Positions 54,301-64,000 of a stretch of 64,000 nt of DNA are shown in pieces (within the stretch, counting starts at the first letter, position 1; each line of letters opens with the position of its first letter). The DNA comes from an uncultured Coriobacteriaceae bacterium (GTDB lineage: Bacteria > Actinomycetota > Coriobacteriia > Coriobacteriales > Coriobacteriaceae): the NCBI GenBank assembly GCA_944322305.1, contig CALUOP010000001.1:310001-374000 (forward strand), in the 5' to 3' direction. The translations under genes were made by a program, and so were the position numbers. The notes beneath the pieces are model-generated. The model was not told where the DNA came from. It did not search any database and was given only the letters and a program-made list of their open reading frames with translations.

Positions 54301-55851
54301 TCACAGCGCGCGGTAACGCATGCGGGGACTGTTCTTAGCCCCTCCCTCGGTAGCGATAAGCCCGCGCTCCAGCAGGTGTCGCAGCGCCTTCAGCACCGTG
54401 GGGCGCGAACGGCCCGTCCGTTCAACCAACTCGGACGTGCTCACCGTGTCCGCCGCGCGCACCTGCTCAAGCACGCTCTGCTCGGTTTTGCCCAGCAGGG
54501 TCTTCACGTCGTAAGGACCGCCCTGCTCCACGCGCACACGTCCGCTGGAAGCGTACGCGCAGGGAATCGAAACCGTCTCCACACCGCGTACTCCCCGAGC
54601 GGGCGCTATGCCATTCGAGCCGTAAAGAACCAGCGTGAAAAGCGCGATGCTGTTGCGCGGCACCGGTTCGGGAAGACCGGCGCGCTCAAGCTCGAGCTCG
54701 ATCGTGCGATACCCGCTGCCGCGGTTCTCTGCCACATAGCCGCCGCCGATGCGCGGCGTGCTCTCGAGCAGGTTGGCCAAGCACTCGTTGCGGCGCGACA
54801 CTGCCTCTCCAGCGCCCAGCGCGTCGACGGTGACCACGCCGTACAGGCCGCCGGGGTTGCGGATCTCAATACGATCGGAGAACAGCTCAACCATAACCGG
54901 CGTCCCCAGCGCCTCGGGCGAGTAGTCCCGGTGCATCACCGCATTGACCAGCGCCTCGCGCAAAGCTTCTGGCGGGTAGTCCGGCACGTCGTAGCGGTAT
55001 GCGCCCTCAACCCGCGCCCCCGTGCGGATGTTGCGCGCAACGGCGATCAGAGCGTCCTCAACCATAGCGGGCGCAGACCCCACGCAGGTGCAGGAGTCGA
55101 AGAAGCGCCTGCCATCGGCCGTAGTCTCCCCCTTTACCCGGGTGGGATAGCTTGCGAACGTTATCGTCAGGCTCGGAAAGAACTCCTGCGGGTACGACCC
55201 CAGTGCCACCAGGCCTGCCAGCGTGGGGCGGTCGACGCCCTGCTCGTCTCGCGCGATTACCCCCAGCTTGCGCAGGGCCGTTGCATCGTCAAGCTGCGAG
55301 AAGCTCCGCGTGTGCACGTACCGCTCGCGTCGAAGCAAGCCAGCAACCAGGTCGGAATCCAGGTCTCCCAGGGAGGCACACTCAACCACCTGGCGGTCGT
55401 AACGCGGCTGGCGATGCTCGTCAAGCAAGCGGTCGACCTCGTAGGGTGACAAGCGCCGATCGCCGTCGCCCACGCGGATGTACGAACCCGAGTACCGTCC
55501 CTGCGCCGTTACGTAACACGGCTTGTCACGCGGGCGCATCTCCTCCACCGTGGCAACCAGCACCGGCGCCCCCTCAAAGAGAACCATGTCGATAAGCGGG
55601 CGCACGGGCGGCGTCAGCTCGTCGCTGCATGTGCGCTCCAGCGCATCTTGGATGCGCTTGGGATCAAATCCTTCCGCTGGGGCAAAGCCGCGGTTCTCAT
55701 CCAAGCCGCAGACAAGCACGCCGCCCGCGCCGTTCGAGAACCCCGAAAGCGTACGGGCGATGTCACGCGTCAAACCGTTTGCGCACGCCTTGACCTCGCG
55801 CTGCTGGATGTCCGTCCCTGCGGCGCGCAAGCGCGCAACCAACATCTGCAA
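54301..55851 (-). CDS. AlbA_2/Schlafen-like putative transcriptional regulator
   Basis: 516 aa. Residues about 1-125 form an AlbA_2-type domain (EVKACANGLTRDIARTLSGF, NGAGGVLVCGLDE), residues about 270-375 an HATPase_c_4-like region (ALREALVNAVMHRDYS, IEIRNPGGLYG, NECLANLL, GSGYRTI), and the last 60 a winged helix (LVERTGRSRPTVLKALRHL). This architecture is usually annotated as an ATP-binding regulator or 'RecG-like' helicase, though helicase motifs are absent. Starts at TTG 55851 or ATG 55845; no ribosome site is clear. Copies of repeat E flank both ends, hinting at insertion as a unit. Confidence 0.82.
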   Translation of the reverse strand: MQMLVARLRAAGTDIQQREVKACANGLTRDIARTLSGFSNGAGGVLVCGLDENRGFAPAEGFDPKRIQDALERTCSDELTPPVRPLIDMVLFEGAPVLVATVEEMRPRDKPCYVTAQGRYSGSYIRVGDGDRRLSPYEVDRLLDEHRQPRYDRQVVECASLGDLDSDLVAGLLRRERYVHTRSFSQLDDATALRKLGVIARDEQGVDRPTLAGLVALGSYPQEFFPSLTITFASYPTRVKGETTADGRRFFDSCTCVGSAPAMVEDALIAVARNIRTGARVEGAYRYDVPDYPPEALREALVNAVMHRDYSPEALGTPVMVELFSDRIEIRNPGGLYGVVTVDALGAGEAVSRRNECLANLLESTPRIGGGYVAENRGSGYRTIELELERAGLPEPVPRNSIALFTLVLYGSNGIAPARGVRGVETVSIPCAYASSGRVRVEQGGPYDVKTLLGKTEQSVLEQVRAADTVSTSELVERTGRSRPTVLKALRHLLERGLIATEGGAKNSPRMRYRAL

Positions 55852-55868
55852 ACTGCGTTCTGAAAATA

Positions 55869-55942
55869 TGGGACGGATAGGACAGGTTCGCTTGTCCCAT
55901 CACGGTCACTACAGGGCAAACGAACCTGTCCTACCTGTCCCA
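55869..55942. repeat. Dispersed hairpin repeat, family E, copy 2
   Basis: TGGGACGGATAGGACAGGTT and AACCTGTCCTA...TGTCCCA arms with an internal TTGTCCCATC. Same orientation as 54214-54286. It lies 18 bp upstream of the AlbA_2 gene and just past the ligA stop. Confidence 0.75.
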
Positions 55943-55947
55943 GGGCG

Positions 55948-58338
<2,391 letters not shown>

Positions 58339-58357
58339 CTAACCCGCCTCACAGAAA

Positions 58358-58386
58358 CGGCCCGCCTGCGCTAGGCAGACGGGCCG
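58358..58386 (-). terminator. Terminator of the rnf operon
   Basis: A CGGCCCG.CTGC stem and its complement with a 4-nt loop, followed on the minus strand by TTTCTG. It lies 36 bp past the last operon gene. Confidence 0.7.
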
Positions 58387-58421
58387 GAAAAGCTCGGAGA
58401 CGTAAAGGCTTGGGCGCGCGC

Positions 58422-58628
58422 CTACTTGCCCTCGTCCTCCTCGATCGCGGCGTCGATGACGGCGCGGTACGCCGCCTGCTCGGCGTCCTTGATGCGCAGG
58501 CGCTCGGCCCACGCCTGCATGGGGTGGGTGCCCCACACGTCGGCAAAGGCCTTGGCGCCCACGAACCCGCAGCCGGCGATAAGGGCGATAAGCGCCACGA
58601 TGACGGCCGGAACCACAACGTAGATCAT
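58422..58628 (-). CDS. 68-aa single-span membrane protein in the rnfB position
   Basis: One N-terminal membrane span (about residues 3-26) followed by an amphipathic, acidic tail (FADVWGTHPMQAW, ending AAIEEDEGK). ATG 58628 follows GGGGGAAGG and lies 13 bp after rnfA, so it belongs to the operon. In most Rnf operons rnfB follows rnfA and encodes an N-terminal span plus a large Fe-S domain; here only a span-like region is present, with no Fe-S cysteine motifs (one Cys, residue 20). It may be a reduced RnfB or an unrelated accessory subunit. Confidence 0.8.
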   Translation of the reverse strand: MIYVVVPAVIVALIALIAGCGFVGAKAFADVWGTHPMQAWAERLRIKDAEQAAYRAVIDAAIEEDEGK

Positions 58629-58641
58629 GAAGCCTTCCCCC

Positions 58642-59232
58642 TTACACGAAGAGCCCGGACACCGCGCCGTTGACGCCCACGAAGGCGAGCGCCATGAGCG
58701 CAGCGGTGAGCACCGAGATCGGCACGCCGCGCAGCGCCGCGGGCACCATCGAATCGTTGACGCGGTCGCGCAGCGTGGCGAAAAGCACCACGGCGATAAA
58801 GGCGCCCAGGCCCGCGCCGACGGCGGTGCCGGCACCCACGTCAAAGGTGCAGTCGGCGCTGGCGATGCTTAAGGGGCAGGCCAGCAGGCAGGCGTTGAGC
58901 GCAACGGCCGTGCACATCGCCATGGCGTCGCGGCGCTCCTCGATGGGCTTGCGCGCGGCAAGCGCGCCGCCCACGAGAAAGACCACCGCGGAGGCCACCA
59001 CGAGGTACACGAGCGGCGCCAGGTAGGTGAGGCCCCACGGCTGCAGCAGCAGGTAGAAAAGCGGCCAACCCAGGATGCCGGAGGCGGCGGTAGCGCCCCA
59101 CAGGCCCAGACCGAAGCGCACGGACTCCTCCGGGCGCAGGGCGAGCACCATCACGCTCGCCATGCCCACCAGCTGCACGAAGACCAGGTTGTTGTCGATC
59201 GCGGCGGTGAAAAGCGCGTTCAGAAACTCCAT
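58642..59232 (-). CDS. rnfA: Rnf electron transport complex subunit A
   Basis: An integral membrane subunit (196 aa, about six spans) of the Rnf complex, which couples ferredoxin:NAD+ electron transfer to ion pumping. The N-terminal DNNLVFVQLVG corresponds to the usual NN-x-V motif, and the Cys in NACLLACPLSI lies where RnfA/NqrE has a cluster-binding cysteine. ATG 59232 overlaps the rnfE stop by one base. Fifth gene of rnfC-D-G-E-A. The sequence is divergent, so RnfA versus NqrE-like is judged from operon order. Confidence 0.85.
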   Translation of the reverse strand: MEFLNALFTAAIDNNLVFVQLVGMASVMVLALRPEESVRFGLGLWGATAASGILGWPLFYLLLQPWGLTYLAPLVYLVVASAVVFLVGGALAARKPIEERRDAMAMCTAVALNACLLACPLSIASADCTFDVGAGTAVGAGLGAFIAVVLFATLRDRVNDSMVPAALRGVPISVLTAALMALAFVGVNGAVSGLFV

Positions 59233-59879
59233 TACTTCTCACCCCCGTCGGAAGCGGATGCGGTGCGGAAGATGCCGCCCTCAAGGCTCTGCACGAACAC
59301 GGCCACGAGGGTGAGCACGAGAAGCGAGCCCACGGGCTTGCCGAACGCGGCAACCGGGGTCTCGGCGAGCTCGTTCATGGTGAGGCCGAAGATCTCGCCG
59401 GTGGAGAGGATGCCGTTTGCCAAGCCCACGAACGAAAGCGTGAGAACCACGGCCACCGCGCCGAACACGGCGGTGGCCAGCGAACCCTTGGCGGGCTTGA
59501 CCACGAAGTCGCTCTTGGCCACGAAGGTCATGGCCAGCGCGTTGGTGGCGGCAAGCGAGAGATACATGCCGAGCGCGTCGGCCACCGCGGGATCGATGAC
59601 GTACACGGCAAGCTGGAGCAGCGCCACGACGGCGGCGCTTATCATAAGCGCCACGGGAATCCGCGTCACCCAGTTGGTGAGACGGTTTACCAGCGGCATG
59701 ACCAACGCCATCGCAAGGATGGACACAGCCGACACAACGCCGATGGCGAAACCCTGCTCGAGGGTGTTGGCCACGGCAAGGCCGGGCAGCGACCCTGCAA
59801 CCACCAGGAACACCGGGCTCGAGAGAACCTTCTCGAGGCGTGCCTGGCGCAGGTTCGCGATATACGGGTGCAACGCCAT
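59232..59879 (-). CDS. rnfE: Rnf electron transport complex subunit E
   Basis: A 215-aa membrane subunit with about six spans, homologous to RnfA but in the E position. The N-terminal NLRQARLEKVLSSPVFLVVAGSLPGLAVAN region corresponds to the RnfE/NqrD opening. It lacks some of the usual cysteines (AVANTLEQG where relatives often have a Cys-containing LAVT..), so cluster binding is uncertain. The start is ATG 59879 after GGGAGG, immediately after rnfG; an upstream reading to 59918 is less likely. Confidence 0.82.
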   Translation of the reverse strand: MALHPYIANLRQARLEKVLSSPVFLVVAGSLPGLAVANTLEQGFAIGVVSAVSILAMALVMPLVNRLTNWVTRIPVALMISAAVVALLQLAVYVIDPAVADALGMYLSLAATNALAMTFVAKSDFVVKPAKGSLATAVFGAVAVVLTLSFVGLANGILSTGEIFGLTMNELAETPVAAFGKPVGSLLVLTLVAVFVQSLEGGIFRTASASDGGEK

Positions 59880-59880
59880 G

Positions 59881-60453
59881 TTAGTTCCCTCCCAACTGCT
59901 GGTAGGCCTGGATGGCAATGTTGACGTCCTCGATCACCGCAGTTGAGGTGAAGGTGGCGCCGGACACGCCGTCGACGTGGGCGGCGTCGCCCGTGGCGTC
60001 CTCGATGGTGACGCCGGTGTCGGTGGCCAGGCCGGCGAAGCTTCCGAGGTAGTCCTCGGTCAGCGCGTTGGTGCCGATGCCGTCGGTCTCGCCGTGGCTG
60101 ACAACCTGCACGCCCACCACGCCGGTGGAGTCGATGCCCACCATGAGGGTGACCGGGCCGCCGTAGCCCTGGCTGGAGACCTGGAACACGTAGCCGCCGG
60201 TGTCAGACTGGTACACCGAGTCGAGACCTTCGATGTCAGGGGCGGAAACAGCCGTGAACGAGCCGGCGTCGGGGAACAGCAGCGCGCGCTGCTCGCCGCC
60301 CTGGGCCTGCTCAAGGCGGGCGTCGGCGTCGGCAAGGGCGTCGGTTGCGGCGTAGTGGACGCCGGACACGACGAGCGTGCAGACGGCGGCCACGACCACG
60401 ATCGTGAGAAGCGAGAACGAGAGGCGCTCGCGCAAAGGCTTAGACGAGGGCAC
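59881..60453 (-). CDS. rnfG: Rnf electron transport complex subunit G
   Basis: 190 aa with one N-terminal span and an extracytoplasmic FMN-binding domain. The covalent flavinylation motif is DGVSGATFTSTAV near the C-terminus (Thr in SGAT.TS). The start taken is GTG 60453, 8 nt after GGGAGG and overlapping rnfD by 14 bp. GTG 60462 sits on the ribosome site. A flavin transferase (ApbE) would be needed for FMN attachment; none is in the window. Confidence 0.9.
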   Translation of the reverse strand: MPSSKPLRERLSFSLLTIVVVAAVCTLVVSGVHYAATDALADADARLEQAQGGEQRALLFPDAGSFTAVSAPDIEGLDSVYQSDTGGYVFQVSSQGYGGPVTLMVGIDSTGVVGVQVVSHGETDGIGTNALTEDYLGSFAGLATDTGVTIEDATGDAAHVDGVSGATFTSTAVIEDVNIAIQAYQQLGGN

Positions 60454-61372
60454 GCTTAACACCTCCCTCGGGTTTGGGGGCGAAGAACTTGTCGATCAGC
60501 GGAACGAGCATGTTCATGAACAGGATGGAGTAGGCCACGCCCTCGGGAGCCGACGCGAAGAAGCGCACGAGCGAGGTGATGAGGCCGCACCCCACGCCGA
60601 AGACGACCTTGCCCGTTTGGGTGGTCGGCGTGGTGGTGTAGTCGGTGGCCATGAAGAACGCGCCGAGCGCGAGGCCGCCGGAGAGCAGCTGCGCTGCCAC
60701 GTCGTTGCCGGTGATGAGGCTCATGAGCGCCACGACGCCGATGAACGGCAGGGTAGCCCAGCCGTCGACGACCTTCATGACGAGCAGGAACACGTAGCCG
60801 ATGAGCAGCGTGATGATGCAGGTCTCGCCCAGGGCGCCGGCGTGGTTGCCGAGCAAGAGGTCGAGGTAGCTCTGGTTGAAGGTGCCCGCGCTCATCTCGG
60901 CGAGCGGGGTGGCGCCGGTGATGGCGTCAAGCGGCGTGCCCTCGGGCGCGGGGTAGCTGCCCAGCGCCGACGGGAAGGCCACCATGAGGAACACGCGGCC
61001 GGCCACGGCCGGGTTGAACACGTTGCAGCCAATGCCGCCGAACAGCATCTTCACCACCACGATGGCGAACGCCGTGCCGAGCGCGGCAATCCAAAACGGG
61101 CAGTCGGCCGGCAGCGTCATGGCCAAGAGCATAGCGGTGACCACGCACGAGAAGTCGTCCGCCGTGGACGGACGGCGCTGGATGAGGCAGCACAGGTGCT
61201 CGCACACGAGCGCCGTGGCGATGCAGGCGAGCACGAGGATGGGCGCGCCCAGGCCGTACAGCACGGTGGCGGCGATCACGGTCGGCACGAGCGCGATGCA
61301 CACGCACCCCATGATCTTCTGCGTGGAGTCCTTCCCCATGAAATGGGGAGAGCCCTCTACGATGAGGCCCAT
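60440..61372 (-). CDS. rnfD: Rnf electron transport complex subunit D
   Basis: 310 aa, about eight to ten spans, with a periplasmic covalent FMN site in DAITGATPLA (SGAT-type threonine). Typical blocks are GCNVFNPAVAGRVFL and ATDYTTTPTTQTGKVVFG. ATG 61372 starts at the base next to the rnfC stop. Second gene of the operon; works with RnfG as the membrane flavin relay. Confidence 0.93.
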   Translation of the reverse strand: MGLIVEGSPHFMGKDSTQKIMGCVCIALVPTVIAATVLYGLGAPILVLACIATALVCEHLCCLIQRRPSTADDFSCVVTAMLLAMTLPADCPFWIAALGTAFAIVVVKMLFGGIGCNVFNPAVAGRVFLMVAFPSALGSYPAPEGTPLDAITGATPLAEMSAGTFNQSYLDLLLGNHAGALGETCIITLLIGYVFLLVMKVVDGWATLPFIGVVALMSLITGNDVAAQLLSGGLALGAFFMATDYTTTPTTQTGKVVFGVGCGLITSLVRFFASAPEGVAYSILFMNMLVPLIDKFFAPKPEGGVKRALV

Positions 61373-61373
61373 G

Positions 61374-62714
61374 CTAGTTCCCTCCCTTCGCTTCTTCGGC
61401 GAGGCGGCGCGTCTCGGTGCGGTAGAACGCCTTGCCGTTGCGGATTGCGTTGTTGATGCGGCGGTGCGCCGGGCAGGCGTAGGCGCACGAGCCGCAGTCC
61501 ATGCAGTTCATGACGCCCAGCTCGTCGAGCTTGACCAGGTCGTGGTTGTTGGACGCCACGGCCAGGCCGCACGGGTCGAGCGAGAGCGGGCAGGCGCGCA
61601 CGCAGCGGCCGCACTTGATGCAGGGGCTCTGCTCGGGCAGCACCGCGAGGTCGTCCCAGCACAGGATGGCGTTGTTGGCCTTGAGCACCGGGCAGTCCAG
61701 GCTGGAGATGGCGCGTCCCATCATGGGGCCGCCCATCAGCACCTTCTTGGGCTCCTTGGTAAGGCCGCCGGCCTCCTCGATAACGTCGCGCACGTTCATG
61801 CCGATCGGCACGCGGTAGTTGCCGGGCTTGCCCACGCAGTCGCCGGCAACCGTGATGGTCTTGCGCACCAGCGGCTCGCCGTAGCGGAAGTACTCCTCCA
61901 CGCGCGAGACCGACGTGACGTTCATCACCAGGCAGCCCGCGTCAACGGGCAGGCCGCCCGCCGGGACGGCGCGGCCGGTGGTGGCCATGATGAGGACCTT
62001 CTCGCCGCCCGCGGGGTACTTGGTGGGGACGGCCAGAACCTCGACCTTGTCGCCCACGCCCTTCTCGGCGATGGTCTTGTTGAGCAGCTCGACGGCCTCG
62101 GGCTTGTTGTCCTCGATACCGATGACGGCGCTCGGGATGTCCAAGGCCTCCACGATGCGGGTGCAGCCGTCGATCACGCGGCCGGCGTGCTCCATCATCT
62201 GGCGGAAGTCCGAGGTGATGAACGGCTCGCACTCCATGCCGTTGACCACCAGGTAGTCAAACTTCTTGCCCTCGGGGGCCTTCATCTTGAACCACGTGGG
62301 GAAGGAGGCGCCGCCCAGGCCCACGACGCCCGAGGCGCGCACGCAGTCGATGAACTCCTCCTTGGTGGTGTACGTGGGCTTGGTGATATTGGGGTCCTGC
62401 TCCATCTTGCCGTCGCCCTCGATCTCCACCACCGGCGCGGTCTGGCCGGTGGGCAGCTCCTCGGTGGCAACCGAGGTAACCGTACCGGAGATGCTGGCGT
62501 GGATGGGCGCGCACAGGCCCGTTCCGTCACCGATAAGCGTGCCCACGTAAACGTGGTCGCCCACGGAAACACAAGGCGTGCACGGGGCCCCGATGTGCAT
62601 GTTCAGCGGAATGCGCACCTGCTTGGGCGGCTGAACATACACAACGGGGCAGTCGCGCGTGTCCTTGTGCTGCGGCGGATGCACTCCGCCTTTTGTCTTG
62701 TGCAGCGAGAACAT
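61374..62714 (-). CDS. rnfC: Rnf electron transport complex subunit C
   Basis: A peripheral subunit, 446 aa, carrying the NADH/FMN site and two [4Fe-4S] clusters. Motifs are GGASFPTWFK (NADH/FMN region), NGMECEPFITSD, and the ferredoxin-type clusters CIKCGRCVRACP and CMDCGSCAYACP. ATG 62714 is the first gene of the rnfC-D-G-E-A-orf68 operon. The sequence MFSLHKTKGGVHPPQHKD is a standard RnfC start. The missing rnfB would normally link ferredoxin to this module. Confidence 0.95.
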   Translation of the reverse strand: MFSLHKTKGGVHPPQHKDTRDCPVVYVQPPKQVRIPLNMHIGAPCTPCVSVGDHVYVGTLIGDGTGLCAPIHASISGTVTSVATEELPTGQTAPVVEIEGDGKMEQDPNITKPTYTTKEEFIDCVRASGVVGLGGASFPTWFKMKAPEGKKFDYLVVNGMECEPFITSDFRQMMEHAGRVIDGCTRIVEALDIPSAVIGIEDNKPEAVELLNKTIAEKGVGDKVEVLAVPTKYPAGGEKVLIMATTGRAVPAGGLPVDAGCLVMNVTSVSRVEEYFRYGEPLVRKTITVAGDCVGKPGNYRVPIGMNVRDVIEEAGGLTKEPKKVLMGGPMMGRAISSLDCPVLKANNAILCWDDLAVLPEQSPCIKCGRCVRACPLSLDPCGLAVASNNHDLVKLDELGVMNCMDCGSCAYACPAHRRINNAIRNGKAFYRTETRRLAEEAKGGN

Positions 62715-62913
62715 GTACTCCCCTTACCGTTGGTACTACAACGATGCTGATGCGCCGCCGAATCCCTTGGTGAGCGTGAGCGCTCATACGGTTTTCAGCG
62801 GCAAACACAAAAACACCAGATATTGAGTTTACTTGTTTTTCATGATTTCTGCATCTGTCATTTGCGGGCAATCCCCGCTGGTGCGCTGAGCGAGAAGCAC
62901 CTCGCGCAAACGG

Positions 62914-62951
62914 CAAGCGCCCTTCCCCGGGTAGTAGGGGAAGGGCGCTTG
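62914..62951 (-). terminator. Terminator after htrA
   Basis: A 15-bp stem (CAAGCGCCCTTCCCC and complement) followed on the minus strand by CCGTTTG. It lies 44 bp past the htrA stop. Confidence 0.75.
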
Positions 62952-62994
62952 AGAAGGGAGGGAGCTGCCTTGGCTAAAGGTAAGCCGGACGCCG

Positions 62995-64000
62995 TTAACC
63001 TTGGCGGCCGCTGCGGCCGAGCAGGTTCTCCAGGTAGTTGTAGAAGTCCTCCTCGGACATGCCGTTGCCGATGCCGCTGTCCTGGCTGGTGTCCTGCTGC
63101 TCGGCTTGGAGCGCCTCGTCGGAGCCGAGGGTCACGTCGAGCGTCTCGTCGGTGCCGTTGCGGTTCACCGTCAGCGTGACCTTGTCGCCCACCTTGTGCT
63201 CGCGCACCAAGATGATCAGGCTGTCGGCGGAGTCAACCGCATCGTCGTCGACCTTGGTGATGACATCGCCCTGCTGGAGGCCCGCCTCGGCGGCGGGGCT
63301 GCCGTCGGTCACGGAGACCACGTAAGCGCCGCTTGTAACGCCGAGGTTGTTCTGACGCGCGGTGAGCGCGTTGACCGAGGAGAGCGTGGCGCCCAGGTAC
63401 GCGTGCACCGGCGTCTTGCCCTCGATGATCTGGTCGGCGATGTTCACCGCGTAGTTGGACGGGATGGCAAAGCCCACGCCCGAGCTCGAACCCGAGTAGG
63501 ACTCGATGATCGAGTTGATGCCGATGAGCTGGCCCTCGTCGTTTACCAGCGCGCCGCCGGAGTTGCCGGGGTTGATGGCAGCGTCGGTCTGGATCATGTT
63601 GGCGTAGATCGTGGTGCCCGTGGTGGACTGCATGGCCGTAGAGCGGTAAAGCGCGCTCACGATGCCCGTGGACACCGACTGCTCGTTGCCGAAGGGGCTG
63701 CCGATGGCCATAACCCACTCGCCCACCGTGAGCTCGTCAGAATCGGCGATCTCGACGGGGGTGAGCTCGCTGGCCGGGGCGTCAACCTTGATCACCGCAA
63801 GGTCGCTTGACTCGTCGGTGCCCACCACCGTGGCCTCGTAGCTGTTCTCGCCGATGTTGACCGAAATGCCGGTGGCGCCCTCGACCACGTGGTAGTTGGT
63901 GATGATGTTGCCGTCGGTGTCGTAAACCACGCCGGAGCCGATGCCGCCGCCCTCGGCCGTCTCGGTGGAGATGGACACCACCGAAGGCAGGGCCTTGCTG
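62995..64000 (-). CDS. HtrA/DegP-type serine protease with PDZ domain (N-terminus outside window)
   Basis: The C-terminal 335 codons are visible; the frame continues off the right edge with ALPSVVSI, the usual start of the protease domain. The catalytic His is in ITNYHVVEG, Asp in SSDLAVIKVD and Ser in NPGNSGGALV. A PDZ domain follows (SPAAEAGLQQGDVITKVDDD), then a Gln/Ser-rich tail ending NLLGRSGRQG. It should act outside the membrane or in the envelope in quality control of exported proteins. The N-terminal anchor or signal cannot be seen. Confidence 0.93.
   Translation of the reverse strand, partial: SKALPSVVSISTETAEGGGIGSGVVYDTDGNIITNYHVVEGATGISVNIGENSYEATVVGTDESSDLAVIKVDAPASELTPVEIADSDELTVGEWVMAIGSPFGNEQSVSTGIVSALYRSTAMQSTTGTTIYANMIQTDAAINPGNSGGALVNDEGQLIGINSIIESYSGSSSGVGFAIPSNYAVNIADQIIEGKTPVHAYLGATLSSVNALTARQNNLGVTSGAYVVSVTDGSPAAEAGLQQGDVITKVDDDAVDSADSLIILVREHKVGDKVTLTVNRNGTDETLDVTLGSDEALQAEQQDTSQDSGIGNGMSEEDFYNYLENLLGRSGRQG

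Overview
The window is a GC-rich, gene-dense bacterial chromosome segment. It combines PTS parts (HPr, EIIA-Glc, mannose-family EIIA and EIIB), 6-phospho-beta-glucosidases, a GatCAB amidotransferase, an Rnf-type redox pump, class III FBPase, fused molybdopterin genes and Opp-type peptide import. This mix and the codon style suggest a saccharolytic anaerobic gut actinobacterium of the Coriobacteriia (Collinsella/Olsenella/Enorma-like). That placement is inference; no rRNA or tRNA gene is present to confirm it.

Layout. 1-12.8 kb, all minus strand: two tandem pyruvate kinases (the first cut by the window edge), nagA, a HutC-type GntR regulator, mannose-family PTS EIIB and EIIA, and a complete oppABCDF operon. 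13.4-21.3 kb: an accessory block with lower GC. It holds four small membrane-protein genes (two frameshifted, one of them at a G9 tract), a secreted protein, a LysR regulator divergent from a radical SAM/SPASM enzyme followed by a 28-codon Cys-containing peptide ORF, a DUF2975/HTH pair and a DUF3990/HTH toxin-antitoxin-like pair. 21.4-32.5 kb: an orphan OppA, gatCAB, HPr, EIIA-Glc, two GH1 enzymes and a HAD phosphatase. 32.7-49.3 kb: moaA and a moaC-mobB fusion, a heterodimeric ABC exporter behind a structured leader with an intrinsic terminator, a GNAT/molybdenum-carrier fusion, a protein with a histone-H1-like tail, a second HAD phosphatase, tcdA, fbp, a deoR/mtlA pair truncated at one junction, and a TatD-like hydrolase. 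49.4-64 kb: a marR-ABC-ABC operon, an AlbA_2/Schlafen-like regulator flanked by two copies of a repeat, ligA, an rnfCDGEA operon ending in a 68-aa membrane protein where rnfB would be expected, and the 3' part of htrA.

Functionally the segment is about taking up and burning sugars and peptides (PTS, GH1, NagA, Opp, pyruvate kinase, FBPase), membrane energetics (Rnf), molybdopterin synthesis and drug or peptide export. Intergenic spaces carry at least five families of dispersed hairpin or inverted-repeat elements, each seen twice here.

The most interesting items are: (i) the ABC-exporter leader RNA at about 39.20-39.40 kb, with a clear promoter, nested helices, competing long-range pairings and a terminator; (ii) the LysR/radical-SAM/short-peptide locus at 16.7-19.1 kb; (iii) the G9 tract that splits a small membrane-protein gene; and (iv) the single junction that removed the starts of both deoR and mtlA.
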